A DNA stretch of 64,000 nt from Macrolepiota albuminosa. Lineage: Eukaryota; Basidiomycota; Agaricomycetes; Agaricales; Agaricaceae. This document shows, piece after piece, positions 45,640-57,202 of this stretch (position 1 is the first letter of the stretch; each line of letters opens with the position of its first letter). Under the pieces are notes generated by a model. It was not told where the DNA came from and searched no databases. It saw nothing but the letters and a program-made list of their open reading frames with translations. The translations under genes were made by a program, and so were the position numbers. The stretch spans positions 558,001 through 622,000 of the forward strand of contig JAMWFC010000090.1 of the NCBI GenBank assembly GCA_027475525.1, in the 5' to 3' direction.

Positions 45640-46691
45640 TCAATTTCGACGGGCTTCTTCCATGACTCGGGCAGCTTCGAGGTCATTCGTCGCGTCTTGC
45701 CCAGGATTGAGTTTCCCATAATTGATGCTATGGCGGAAATGGGATTAGATTAATCTAAAATCAAGATTTGGGGTGACTCACAACTTCATCGTGCCGTAGA
45801 ATGCAGCACCTAGAAGCGAGCCCAGAATGGGACCTACCCAATACTAATAAGGGCCATTAAGGTAGAATGCAGAAGATGAAGCATCAAACCCACCACCCAA
45901 TGATCTCGATAGAATCCTGCTATTACCGCCGGACCAAACGATCGAGCACTGTTCATTGAAGCACCTGTATAGTATACTGCAAACCTGTAGCTATCGTGGT
46001 CGTTTGTGCCAATAGCGATACATGGGTAGTGCTTACAGATGACAAGCGAAGAGAGTAAGTCCAATACCAACCTGACGTAATGGTGGTAAGTAGAGCTGAT
46101 AAAAGAAGGTAGTGAAGTATGCGAACAGGGGCGAATGCCGTAGCCTGGTGTTTCTCGGCCGCGAGCATGAGGACCGAGAGAACGAGGGCACACGTAATGA
46201 ACATCTCGATGAAGACCCCTTGAGCGAGGTTGATGTCTTGTTGAAGGAATGTTCTAGATCGGCGTATTAACCTCTTCACCCGAGGAGAATTGTGATGAGA
46301 CGTACCCCACAGAGAGAGGCTGCGACGTAAGAATACGCACTAGACCCGAGGCAACTATCGATCCGACCAGTTGGGCAATGACAAAGAGAACAAATCGAAC
46401 AGGCTTAATCGCCCCGACCAAAAGAAGAGCGAGAGACACTTCGGGGTTGAACAGACCACCGGTGATACGGAAAAATAGCCACGCAGAGACTAGAAGACTG
46501 AAGCCCATACACAAAGCAATGTAAAGAACCTGCTCAACGTCCGAGGTCGCCCCGACACTTGCCAACTTTTCCCCTGTAGCGGCCTGAATTCCGCCGAGAC
46601 CGAAGAGGAGAAAGAATGTCGTGCCGATGAATTCTAGGATTGCTGCCTGACAATCGGCTTTGAAATTGATAAATAGATGCTTGTAGTACAT
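45640..46691 (-). CDS. Aquaporin / MIP-family channel with altered NPA boxes
   Basis: Six exons: 46691-46306, 46253-46127, 46071-46037, 45984-45894, 45843-45782 and 45727-45640. They sum to 789 bp, or 262 residues. MIP channels conduct water or small neutral solutes through the plasma or an internal membrane. Six hydrophobic segments are visible, starting with AAILEFIGTTFFLLFGLGG. The first pore loop is GGLFNPEVSLAL (NPE instead of NPA). After FAPV joined to GIGLTLFACHL and FAVYYTGAS comes the second loop, MNSARSFGPAV (NSA instead of NPA). The pore Arg after the second box is kept. The C-terminus is YWVGPILGSLLGAAFYGTM followed by a short soluble tail. Altered boxes occur in other fungal aquaporins, so the channel may be functional; I cannot tell water from glycerol transport. 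A solo LTR lies 301 bp upstream. Confidence 0.88.
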
Positions 46692-46991
46692 GTTAAAGTT
46701 CAGTGTTCAGGCTGGAACATGACCAACGAAACTTTTCTCCGCAAGTAACTATAGGAGATTTCAAAAATCTGAATCAAACCGGTCACATGATCATATGTTC
46801 CTGAGTTAGCAAGTTTCGGATCCCCCGAGGAACGAGGGTGATCCGAAACGAGAGTCTTCGCGCTGAGATAAGCGTCGGGGGCTACAGCTCCCAGACGGTC
46901 AAAGACAACAACATGACCGAATTTTCCAGCACTCCACAACACTATGGTGACCACAAAAAACTTGATTTGGATGCTTTTAAGTACCTAGAAT

Positions 46992-47296
46992 TGTTGAAGT
47001 ACGACTTACACATCATTTTATATTTACCTTTTTCCTTTTTGGGCATATCTCTTGTCATCGTGCCATATTGGCACGACGATCGGTATTTACCAGTCTTTAC
47101 GCTGAAACTTCAAATTTTTCTCTCACTTATTGTAGGGTCCCTCAGTCAACTACCTTACATTGAGTGACTGAGGGTAAGTAAAATTAGCTTACAAGTCCCC
47201 TGTAGACTAGACTATGTTTTGTTCTACAGGTAATATATGCATCAGTCAACTACCTTACATTGAGTGACTGAGGACTAAACTACGCTTTGTTCTACA
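46992..47296 (-). mobile_element. Solo LTR related to the copia LTRs, inverted
   Basis: 305 bp with tgttga...tctaca ends (TG...CA), flanked by a perfect 5-bp target duplication agaat at 46987-46991 and 47297-47301. Its reverse complement aligns along the whole 349-bp LTR of the copia element at 47819-52858, including both ctcagtca/tgactgag hairpins, but is clearly more diverged and shorter. The minus strand is assigned because that strand matches the plus-strand reading of the neighbouring LTRs. It has no internal region. Confidence 0.85.
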
Positions 47297-47301
47297 AGAA
47301 T

Positions 47302-47813
47302 AGATTTTCATGAGCAGAATTCCCTCATTCTCAGTTTTGACCTTTGATATCTCATAATTTTGGCCACTCAACAAAAAATTAGAATAAATTTCAAAAAAAT
47401 TGCAGAATGGCAAGCTTTCAGTAAGTCAAGTTGATTTATAGTGATAAAATAAGCAACAAAGTCCAATATCAAACTCAGAAATTGATTGAAAAAAATAACT
47501 AAAAAAGGCACAGTGTAAGGTGAACATTTAATGTCTGTGAAACTCCTTCTACAGAGCCAGCAAGCATCAGTGACAAGTAGGAATTGAGTGAGCATGGAGG
47601 CAGGCAGGAGTCAGGTGAGGGACCAGCAAGGCTAACCAAGCAGTTGGATGTTGCTAGAGAGCTTACAGTTGGTTCAGTATATAGATCAGAAGAACATTGC
47701 TATTGTTTAGCCTGAGGATATTTTATCTATAGGCTGCCATTATATACTACATCAGTAGCTGTATTATTACTAATACTGTTTAACTAATTAACCCCAGTAT
47801 ATAATAGAGTATG
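47302..47813. other. AT-rich spacer with a dispersed-repeat fragment
   Basis: No gene. The segment near 47527-47565 resembles the left-arm sequence at about 8448-8490 and belongs to an unidentified dispersed repeat. Confidence 0.45.
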
Positions 47814-47818
47814 ACTAA

Positions 47819-48167
47819 TGTAGAGTAAAACGAAGTTTTAGTCCTCAGTCACTCGATATAAGGTAGTTGACTGAGATTATATTACCTGTAGAGTAAAACA
47901 AAGTTTTAGTCTACAGGGAGTCGTAAGCCAATATATCGTAAGGTAATGTCAGATCTACTCACCCTCAGTCACTAGATATAAGGTAGTTGACTGAGGGTAT
48001 CTACCAAGTATCCTATGGTAAATAAAAAAATAAAATAAGGTTTAAATGCAAAGACTGGTAAATAACAATCACGCACCACTATGGCACAAAAAAGAGAAAA
48101 GATCCAAAAAGGAAATTAGAAGTAACAATGACATACGTCGAGGGATGGTGTAAGTCATATCTCAACA
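47819..48167 (-). repeat. 3' LTR of the copia element
   Basis: 349 bp, tgtaga...caaca ends as read on the plus strand. It contains two copies of a hairpin-forming motif with 8-bp arms ctcagtca and tgactgag, about 18 bp apart. Confidence 0.92.
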
Positions 48168-48359
48168 CTCTCCCTGACCTACACAACCGTCGACAGGCTT
48201 GATACCCATAAGGGTTACCAGATAGTCATGAGTTGCTCTTAGTAGTGGCTTCGTACATATGTCAGCAAGGCTTTCGGAGGAAGGTACATGTAATACCTCT
48301 ATGTCCCCTTCCTGAATACGTTTGTAAATGTAGTGATGTCATATGCCAATATGCTTTGC

Positions 48360-49810
48360 TCATGCATGACCCTTCATTGACTGAGCGAGTGCTATGGATG
48401 AGTTGTTATTGACCCAGAGAAAAGCCAGGGATGGTTGCATCATGTCGACCTCAGATAAGAAATTGTGCATCCAAAGTGCTTGCTGAGATCCACGAGTCAT
48501 TGCCATGTACTCTGCCTCAGTTGTAGATAGCGCTACTATCTGCTGACATTTTGAGCTCCAGGAGACTGAGCCTCCCACCATCATGAATAGGTATCCTAAT
48601 GTCGATCTTCTCGTATCCAAGTCCCCTCCATAGTCAGCATCTATGAACCCTTGTGGCTTAATAGAACCGTTTGCTTTTCTTGAGTATGTGATTTGGTAGT
48701 GGAGGATACCTTTGATGTATGCGAGAATATGTACTAGTGCCTTCCAGTGTGCTGGGCCTGGGTTAGACTGGAAGCATGCGAGGAGAGTTATTGCGAACGA
48801 TAGGTCGGGTCTGGTGGCAGAAGTGCTCCAAGCAATTGCCTGTATGGTTTGTCAGACATGAATGCTCATTTGGTATTGTTTCTAGGTGACATGTCATTGG
48901 TGAGTATGATGCCAGAGGGGAGTGGGGTGTATCAAGAGTTGCAGTCAGTCATCTTAAATTGTTCCAGAACTTGCGTTAGGTAGGCTTTCTGAGAGAGTGA
49001 GATCGATCTAGTACTGGCATCATGCGGTATTGCCATTTCAAGGATGAATGTAGGCTCACCTAAGTCCTTGACTTTGTAGACTTGTGCAAGCTCTTGCTTG
49101 GCCACTCTTGCTCCTTCCTTGGACATTGAGAGGCCAAATGTGTTGTCGTTGAAGGTGTTGGTGATTGTTACCTCCTGTCCGACCTTTTTTGAGTGAACAC
49201 ACAGGTCTGCCCTTGACCTCTGGTAGCCTAGGTCAGAAAATGCACCATCTAAAGTCCAGTACCAGTTGAAGCCGCTCTGCATCAGTCCATAAAGTGTTTT
49301 CTGGAGTAAAGCTAGCTTCCCCTCTCCTCCCAGGAAACCTGGAGGAAGACACATGTACATCTCATGTTCAGGGATACTATTCAGATACGCAGAGACAAAA
49401 TCAACCTGCCATATCTCCAGGCCCTCCTGTGCTGCTATAGCCACTGACATTCGAAGAGATTCCAGATGGACCACTGCTGCATAAGTCTCCTCAAAGTCCT
49501 CTCCCACCACCTGAGAGTACCCCTTTGCCACGAGCCATGCCTTCCTTTGTATGACCTTGCCCTCCGTGTTAAATTTGTTCGCATACACTCATTGACATCC
49601 CACTATGTTCTTGTCCTCAGGTACCGCTCCCTCATTCACCAACTCAAATACTCCCCTGTCTTCCATCATTTGTAGCTCCTCGTCCATTACTGGCTGCCAT
49701 AGGTCTGGCCATCTCATCGCCTCCATGTACATTTTAGGGACTTGCATATCTTCATCGCCATCTGCAGAGCTGAGGTACAAGTATGGTCCTTCAGCCATCA
49801 GCTGTCAGAA
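48360..49810 (-). pseudogene. Copia reverse transcriptase and RNase H remnants
   Basis: The RT part (49588 to 48932) reads KAWLVAKGYSQVVGEDFEET, WQVDFVSAYLNSIPEHEMYM and LYGLMQSGFNWYWTLD, all usual copia RT blocks. The catalytic box, normally a Tyr/His-Val-Asp-Asp motif, here reads FNDN, so one of the two Asp residues is lost. RNase H (48620 to 48360) reads RRSTLGYLFMMVGGSVSWSS and STTEAEYMAMTRGSQQALWM. The frame breaks between the two. The region upstream (49798 to 49589) holds the linker before RT with PDLWQPVMDEELQMMEDRGV. Confidence 0.85.
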
Positions 49811-50387
49811 TATCTTCACCAGCCACCCAGTCCTCCCCCTCTTCACATGCTCTCCGCTTGTGTTGTATTGTCTCTTGTGCTGCTATCAAGGCTGGTGTAG
49901 GTCTTGTCTGGCAGGTTGATCATCATAAGGGCAGGGGCTGGCTTGGCGTTTGTGCAGTCTGTGTCGGTCAAGCAGGATCGGTTGCTGGGGCAGTTGAGAA
50001 GTCAGTGTGGAGCAGTCCAGGCTTGATTCTGGAAGCTACTGGTTGTTGCATTGCTATCGTGTGGTTGAGTTGCTGAGCTGGGGCCTGTGTGTCTGCTTGG
50101 GTTTGTATTTTGCTATTGTCATTGTTCAGTGCTGTCAATGACCGATGTCCCATGCCTTCATCAAAAATTACGTCCCATAAGGTGACAATAGTCTAGCTTG
50201 ATTGGTCAAAAAGGTGATACCCACTGTTTGCATAGCCTACCAGATGTGTCTTTACGGATCAAGGATCCAATTTTGACCTAACCAGCTCATCAGGTACCTT
50301 GGCCCAGGCCAGGCACCCCCATGGTCGCAAATGATCAACTCGTTGCTGTTTCTCTGACCATACCTCTTTTGGGATAACTCCAGGGTA

Positions 50388-51500
50388 TCATGAAGATGGA
50401 AGTAAGTTGGGCATGTACATCTGCACAGCTGCTGCTTCTGCCCACAGTTCCTTGTGGAGCCCACTCTCTGCTAAAACACACCGGACTCCCTCAATGATGG
50501 TCCTGTTGGCCCTCTCTGCCATGCCGTTCTGCACATGCACATAAGGGGTTGTGACTCTGAGGATGATGCTGTGGCCATTCAGGTATGTCGACCATGTGTT
50601 GTTGACACACTCACATCCCGCATCAACCCTCACTTCTCATAGCTTCCTGCCTGTCTGTCTCTCTGACTCGCGGTGATATGAGGTGAAGGCTGTCAGAGTG
50701 GTGATCACATTCTTCCTGGAAAGGAAATATCTGGACATATAGGAAGAGCCACCATCTATCGCTACCATCATATATGAAGCTCCACCTAGCGATGTCACAC
50801 TTCACGGTCTCCAGAGGTCAATGTGGACACGATCATTTGGTGCTCCTTCAGGTTCAACCTCAGCGTCATAGGGTTAAGAGGAATGTTTGCCGTAGATACA
50901 GTCTTCACACAGGCCTGGTGCGTTTAAATCATCTTTGATTACCAGTCCATAAACCAAGTCTTTTGCTAGCGCAGTTCAGATGGTCTTGATACTTGCATGT
51001 CCAAAACATCTGTGCCAGACCTTGAGAGTTGTCAGTTTGAGTTGTGACTTGGCAATGAGTGTGGTGGGTGCATTTTTGTCCCCCAAGCTGCTGAGCAGGT
51101 ACATTCCCCCATTTCCAGTCCCATAGAGTACTTCCCTACCTCCTGAAACGCACTTCCCCTCTGCCAAAGACAACATTAAAGCCAGCCTTATCAAAATAGT
51201 TTATTGAGACAAGGTTAGATGTGAGGTCAGGTGCGTATAGTGCGTTTCAGAATACCAGTTCTGATGAACCCTGGGTTGTCTTACAGACTTTCCTGACCGT
51301 TCCTTGTCCTATCATGTGAAACATAGCCCCCTTTGGAGCAGCATGCCCTTTTATAGGATTGGGCAGTTCCTTGTAGTCTGAGAATGCATTTCGGTCGACG
51401 AAGAAGTGATCAGTGGTGCCTAAGTCTGCATAGGTAGGTACCTCATCACTTTGACCCTGCAGGGTGGCTGACAGCGCATATATCACAGTAGGCTGCATGT
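50388..51500 (-). pseudogene. Copia protease and integrase remnants
   Basis: The protease site reads ADLGTTDHFFVDR, where active copia proteases have Asp-Ser-Gly, so Ser is changed to Leu. A gag-pre-integrase segment follows (YGTGNGGMYLLSSLGDK) with WHRCFGHAS, the His part of the zinc-binding HHCC motif. The integrase end reads VQNGMAERANRTIIEGVRCV. Several stops and frame shifts separate these pieces. Confidence 0.8.
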
Positions 51501-51719
51501 CTGACTGCTGAGCCTTTGTTTCAGCTACATTTGCAGCAGGTGGTGTGGTCTGTGTCTCGGTTGTTGGGGATTTTGTTGCTTTTGCCTTGTTTCTAAAGTT
51601 GGGTGAGAATTGGCCTTCCTTTCCCCCCCCCTCCAGTAGCAATTTTCGATCAAATGACCTGTCCTTTGACAGTTGGGATTTACGCACACAAGTTTTGGTT
51701 TCAACTGGCTTGTTTGGGT

Positions 51720-52382
51720 TTACAACACTGTTGCAGATATCCTGGCCTTTTGTTTTTGTAAAACTAGTTGATCCCAGTGAATGGTGAGTGCTGCTATTAC
51801 GTCCTTTGTTGTTGTCATGGAGTATAGTCCTGCAACTACAGTGTTCCACGATTCAGGTAAGGAAGCCATCAGGATGGTTTGAAAAGCTGCATCATCCAAT
51901 TTTGCTCCTTTTTCTGTGGCTGACTTCCACTTTTCTTGCATGTCCTCCATGTGCTTTAGGAAATCCATCCCATCAGTGAATTCCATGGCATGTAGTCACT
52001 TCTCAGAGTTCATTGCTGTGATCTCCAAGAATACTCCATAGTTTTTGGTAAGTGTTGACCACGCATCTGCTGCAGTGCTGTCCATTTTTATTCCTAGACC
52101 AATGAGACTTTTGGTATTATAAATAATGAGTCCCAGTGCCCATGCGTCTCTTTCCTCCCACTTCTCCAGGGATGGGTTCTTTGATGACCACTCAGTGGCA
52201 ACAGGTTTTGTGTTGATTTCTGTTCCCTGTTTCGGCTTCTTGATTGTATCGTCCAGGTAATCGTGAGCGCCACACGCTCTGGCTGTGATCAGGACACAAT
52301 TTTTGAAGGTAGTGTAGTTTGTTCCATTGAAGTAGACTTCTTCAGGGAAATTTGGTGGATTTGCCGAGTTTGTGGATGTCAT
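51720..52382 (-). pseudogene. Copia gag remnant
   Basis: Starts at ATG 52382 with MTSTNSANPPNFPEEVYFNG, followed by the Gag-type SLEKWEERDAWALGLI and, after an in-frame stop at about 51996, AFQTILMASLPESWNTVVAG. The SLP-x-S-W motif is typical of copia Gag. Only the stop interrupts the frame here. Confidence 0.8.
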
Positions 52383-52509
52383 GGGTGTGTCAATGTGTGT
52401 GTGTTGGTCTAATGTGTGTATTGTATGTGCATGTGGGGGGTTATGGGTATATCTTTCCAGAGCAGGGGCTCAACAAGAAAAAACAGAAGTGCTAACGGGG
52501 CCCATAATC

Positions 52510-52858
52510 TGTAGAGTAAAATGAAGTTTTAGTCCTCAGTCACTTGATATAAGGTAGTTGACTGAGATTATATTACCTGCAGAGTAAAACGAAGTTTTAG
52601 TCTACAGGGAGTCGTAAGCCAATATATCGTAAGGTAATGTCAGATCTACTTACCCTCAGTCACTCGATATAAGGTAGTTGACTGAGGGTATCTACCCAGT
52701 ATCCTACGGTAAATAAGAAAATAAAATAAGGTTTAAATGCAAAGACTGGTAAATAACAATCACGCACCACTATGGCACAAAAAAGAGAAAAGACCCAAAA
52801 AGGAAATTAGAAGTAACAATGACATACATCGAGGGATGGTGTAAGTCATATGTCAACA
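52510..52858 (-). repeat. 5' LTR of the copia element
   Basis: 349 bp, same length as the 3' LTR and about 96.6 percent identical by hand count. It carries the same two hairpin motifs. Confidence 0.92.
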
Positions 52859-52863
52859 ACTAA

Positions 52864-53639
52864 CAATAATCAATGCTGAGTAAAGTCCATGCACATAATT
52901 TATCAAGGCTGACTATTACGACCTGCAACCCACTAGCACACAGCTCCACCTTAGTCCTGGAGTGCTCCTGCTAAGAACCCCATCAGCCACCTCATCATCC
53001 TCAAGCCTTTGAAGGGTGCTAGGCCATCAAACACTGGGCTGATGGTACTCCAGCTAGGACTGGCTGATTATGCCATGATATAATGAAGTTACAATTTGTG
53101 AGAGCTTAAAAGATTTACACTATACAGAATCAGACCAGTCTGGTCTATTGACTATGTAGTTTAAACACAAAAATAAGCTGTTTAATAAGCAACAACTAAT
53201 TACTTATTTATATGTATAAATATTAAATTATATTATAATAAACATAATATAATTGATGATAATACTAACTATAAGCTAGGTGGCCATGGCCATCTAGTGC
53301 ACTATGCTACACATCCCCTAGTCAGACCAAATTATGGTCTCAAAGTACTACAATTGTCAGGCCATTGGTAAGTTGGAGATGGGGGCTATAGAAGAGTTCC
53401 TGAGCTCCTGAAATGGATTGGCAGTCATATTGTCCATATTATAGTTGAGAAGTTCATCCTCAAGTGTGGGCTTATGAGAGGTGCCTGATGGTCCTGCCTG
53501 AGGCAGAGAGTTGTCTATCCTGTAAGGAGGACAGTATAAGGGTAGGATCAATAGTGTGACCTGTCATAGGTTTATCAGGCTTGAAAAGAGCCCTATCATC
53601 AGATGCATAGTGGTGCATCTACAGTTCACAGGCATGGGA
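52864..53639. other. CpG-poor non-coding DNA
   Basis: No gene; the minus-strand frame 53357-53551 may belong to the 3' end of the decayed gene that follows. Confidence 0.4.
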
Positions 53640-54750
53640 GGTCTTGCCCAATGAAAAGATACATTTCATTTTGAAATGCATCATCAAAGATGCAATGATT
53701 ATTCTGCTGCTAAAGCAGCAGGCATTGACAATTTCCAATAGTTGCCTCATGCCACCTATTCCACTCAACAATGGATGGAGGAGTCCCGTATTGATTGAGG
53801 CATTGAAGCCTCTTGTTGTTGATTATTGTGGCTTCTTGCTGTATCCAGTGGTCAGCAAAGAATATGTGGGCCAAAAAGGTGACCCTATATATATATGCAT
53901 GGTCAATCTATGTGACCAAAATCTGGTTATAAATGAGGATGCATAATGTGTCCGATGTAGTAAAGATGAAGGATGATTCCTTCAGGATATCAAGACTCAA
54001 AGTTTGGGTCTTGGAATTGAAGGGGCACAAATGGCTGCCCTGTAACCACCTTGTAGTTGGTGATAGCCTCTTTGTGGAGGCCTGGCTGAGTGAATATGTA
54101 TGTTAGGTGCCTGTGCATCATAGACTTGAAGAAGTGGCTGGCACAAATAGCATGAACAAGTGCAAACCCAAATAGGCTGCACTAGTAGATGCACATAGCA
54201 CAGTCTATGGCCAGACCAGTCCATATATTGGATGTTTCAGGGCACCCATAAAGTAGGGCATAGGAGCCCAGGAAGTCCAAAGCAAATGGCTGCTTTGGAT
54301 CAGGAGAAGTTATGTCTACAAAGGCATTTTTTTCATTTTCCTTGCAGTGATAAACCTGCAAGGGAACAATTATATGTGAGACTTGCTCCTGATCCTCTGT
54401 GCTCACAAAGGGTATAGAAATAGTTCTGTATTGGACTTCTCTGGGGACATTGTCCTGTCTCAGGCAGTAGGGTGACAATTGAGGGTTACCTATTTGAACT
54501 TATTGAACAGGAGATATCCTGCTTGATGCTGACAAATTGGTGTAAACTGGTTGTTAACTAGTGTGTGGAGCCAGCATAGCTCCTGAGAGTTTTGAGAGAA
54601 TCTCCAAGATGCAACTTGATACATCTTGCTGTTGTGGGGTGCTTGTGTGGCATTGCCCAGTTTGTCAGCCTCAAATGCCCTGGCTGCATGGATTTCCTGT
54701 CTGACAAAGATAATGTTGGTCAGTAGCAACCAGTAGAATTGAAGACCCAG
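53640..54750 (-). pseudogene. Unknown gene family, decayed copy A
   Basis: Minus-strand fragments in several frames form a chain: NSQELCWLHTLVNNQFTPIC (about 54570-54510), FALDFLGSYALLYGCPETSN, HFFKSMMHRHLTYIFTQPGL, HIDHAYIYRVTFLAHIFFAD and NKRLQCLNQYGTPPSIV (about 53781-53820). The same order and spacing is found in copy B (62110-63963), for example ELIWLY, HVYTYGVVFL and LAKYGTPPIIP. Frames are interrupted by stops and I recognise no domain. The conserved order in two places shows that this was a real, repeated gene, possibly carried by a transposon. Confidence 0.55.
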
Positions 54751-55429
54751 CCCTGTGCCAAAAAATGAGTTCTGGCACTCAATAGTATGATTTCAGTAGA
54801 TTACAATGCCAAGCATATCAGAGATGCACCCAGGCTCAGATCAGGTAGGTGATTGCTTTGAACTTGAGGAGTCAAGCATGGCTTACACTGGGATATAGAC
54901 TTTGAAACTTGATGGTGAGTATCAGTGGGAGGCAAGAGTGAGCAAAGCCAATGCTGGTCATAGTTGTCACTATGTCTAGTCTGACTTGGATGTACCCATT
55001 GCTGTCCGAGAGGTGAGAAGTCAGTGCATTTTTGCTTGCATTTTTTGGGAGGTTCATCATCCAAGCTTTCATTATCTGAAGTATTGTCATAATATTTGCC
55101 AGACCTGGTGTCAGAATTTGCTTGCAGTGCCTCGTAGAAAGATTTTGTAAGTACTTTGACTCAAGACTGATGCATGCAAAACTCACTTTATTTGCTTTCT
55201 TGTCCGCTTTCAGGCATTGGAGTATTTCATTAGAAGACTCATCATCACTGCTATCATTCAGTACCTGTGCTTTCCTTCTTTGTTTATATTATGTTTTTGA
55301 TGTTAAATCTGGTATTTGCCTGGAAAATCTCATAGTAAGGATGCAAGAATGTGAGAGAAAAGAAAATTTACTTGTTCCACCAGTCTAAAAGTTCAATAAT
55401 TTCTGGATTTTTAGAGTTTTTTTCAAAGA
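54751..55429. other. CpG-poor DNA, possibly the 5' part of decayed copy A
   Basis: Minus-strand frames at 54801-55064 and 54872-55186 show protein-like but unrecognised sequence, possibly N-terminal remains of copy A. Nothing else is seen. Confidence 0.35.
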
Positions 55430-55434
55430 CCGTG

Positions 55435-55952
55435 TGTAAGGGCGACCTCTAGAGGCTGTGGCTCAGTCACACAGCTGGCAGAGGGAGATCCAAAGTGTAT
55501 TAAAATATATACTGACAATATCAAGGTAGCTACTCACCTGGCAGAGGGAGATCCAAAGAGAACAAGTCTGGGGATTCCCTATGCCAGGTTGGACGCTTCT
55601 GGGGCCTCTGAAGCGTGGGAAACAACTGTACAGTACAACAAAACCTTAAAAACTCGAAAATTGACTAATCAAACAAGTGTGCAAACAAGGGAGGAAAACT
55701 CCGGACTTTAGAAGTCAGAAAGGCAAACTCCAGCTTATCTAAGCAGCCTGGAGCGGTGCTGAAGGGCCCACACTTGTCTGAGTGATAGCTAAAGAACCAG
55801 AGCACCTCAAAGGTTGAGAATAGTACTAACAGATAGTGTTGAAAAAGTAGTAACAGCAAAATGAAAGAATGATAGAAGAAATAAGAAAGTGAATGAAAGG
55901 AGAGTGAAGAAATAAAGAGTGAAAGAAGAAAGGAATGAGGAGTCCCCTGACA
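55435..55952. mobile_element. Solo LTR, same family as the left-arm copy
   Basis: 518 bp, starts tgtaag and ends ctgaca, with a perfect 5-bp target duplication ccgtg at 55430-55434 and 55953-55957. No internal retrotransposon sequence. It is the least decayed of the three family copies in this window, keeping many of the C and G bases that have become T and A at 6753-8084. Confidence 0.88.
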
Positions 55953-56157
55953 CCGTGACAATTTTTGTAAAGAAGCGTTGAAGGTTGAAGGGTCCATCTA
56001 TGATGTTCCACTTTTCAGTAGAAGAAAGCCCAAACCAAATGTGGAAAAGCATGTGAGTAGTGCAAATCATAAGAATAGCATATGTATCTGTACACAGATA
56101 TAAGCAATTGTTTGTCCTGTTACTAGTTTCAGACCATGAATGTGAGCTTTTGGCAGT

Positions 56158-57202
56158 TTAGTTGCATTCTATGTGCCAGACATTGAAGATGAGGAACTGG
56201 TGAAGGTGTGATGATATACTTATAGCAAATAATACATCATTGGAGTCTGACATGAAATCAAAATCACTTACTTGTACTAGAAGCTGACTCCACATCAATC
56301 TCTTCAGAACATTGGTAGGATTCAACTGATCAATATTATAGACAAATGAAGGCCAGTCTTTGGCTGTGATAATACATCTAGGTTTACTCTCACTCATGTT
56401 GTCCATGAAAACTCTGTAGATTATGTAGCAATACAGAAAAGTAAATTACACAGGAACTTACTCAGGATTGGCATCAAACTTGGCTAGTTTCTTGATAGGG
56501 CACAAGTTCTGAGCAGTAATGCAATTGTGAAAGCCTTGAAGTGCCTTGGTGCCAGTTCTAAGAATGTTGATGAGGTTGTTGTTTGGGTTCCCCTGCAAAT
56601 AGTGGATGATAGCTGATTTGAGAGAGGATGTGTCATCATTTTTTGCAGAATTGCTAGTTGATTCAAGCTATAGAACATATCAATAGAATATATTGGTCAA
56701 GAAAGTACATACATCAACACACTTGCTTAAGAAACAATTGTAGATCATCTGAATCCTTATTAAAACCCTTCAAAACTTCTTCTAATTGAGGCTCAAGTGT
56801 CAGAATGTCATCATACAAGAGCAAACTTTCTTCATCACTGATTTGATTGAAGTTAAAAATGACAGAGAAAAGTATGAGTTTGTTAGCTCACCTCTTATTT
56901 TGCTGCATCCCCATCATCAGAACATAGCTCAGATCTATAAATGAGTCTATTGAGAGTGGAATCCATCAGGCCATTTTGAGATAAATAGCCAGATCATTAT
57001 CACTATATTTACAATGATATTATGAGCTTTTTCTTTCAAAAAGAAAATTGATGTATATACCTGTTTTGAGTGTTGGCTTCAGGTGTTTCAGTACTTTCTG
57101 TGCATGAGTGAGAAAACCAGGTTTTGAGGGCATAATGTCATTGTGGTCCAAGTCAGAAGCAAAAATGGAATATTCTGACTTTGTGATAGTCATGTCACAC
57201 AG
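56158..57202 (-). pseudogene. DUF6698-like protein, truncated by an LTR insertion
   Basis: Exon-like fragments read, in gene order: SEYSIFASDLDHNDIMPSKP; DEESLLLYDDILTLEPQLEE; DDTSSLKSAIIHYLQGNP; LQGFHNCITAQNLCPIKKLA; and CIITAKDWPSFVYNIDQLNP with a following WSQLLVQ. Order and motifs (SSLK.AI..YL, GF.......LCP, DWPSF.Y) match the basidiomycete DUF6698 family as I remember it; its function is unknown. Short GT-AG introns seem to remain between some fragments. At 57203 the sequence passes into a long repeat, so the 5' end of the gene has been removed or displaced. I call it a pseudogene because of this truncation. Confidence 0.55.

Larger units (their letters stand above)
47819..52858 (-). mobile_element. 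Full-length Ty1/copia LTR retrotransposon, inactive
   Basis: 5040 bp, bounded by two 349-bp direct LTRs and a perfect target duplication actaa at 47814-47818 and 52859-52863. All coding remnants are on the minus strand in the copia order gag, protease, integrase, reverse transcriptase, RNase H. A purine-rich tract (caggagag-like, read from 48176 towards 48168) lies directly before the 3' LTR, as expected of a polypurine tract. The LTRs differ at 12 of 349 positions by my count, nine of them transitions, so the insertion is old. Many stops and altered catalytic residues show it can no longer move by itself. Confidence 0.93.

Noticed and set aside
46838..47167. 109-residue open frame
   Set aside because: It runs through the aquaporin upstream region into the inverted solo LTR.
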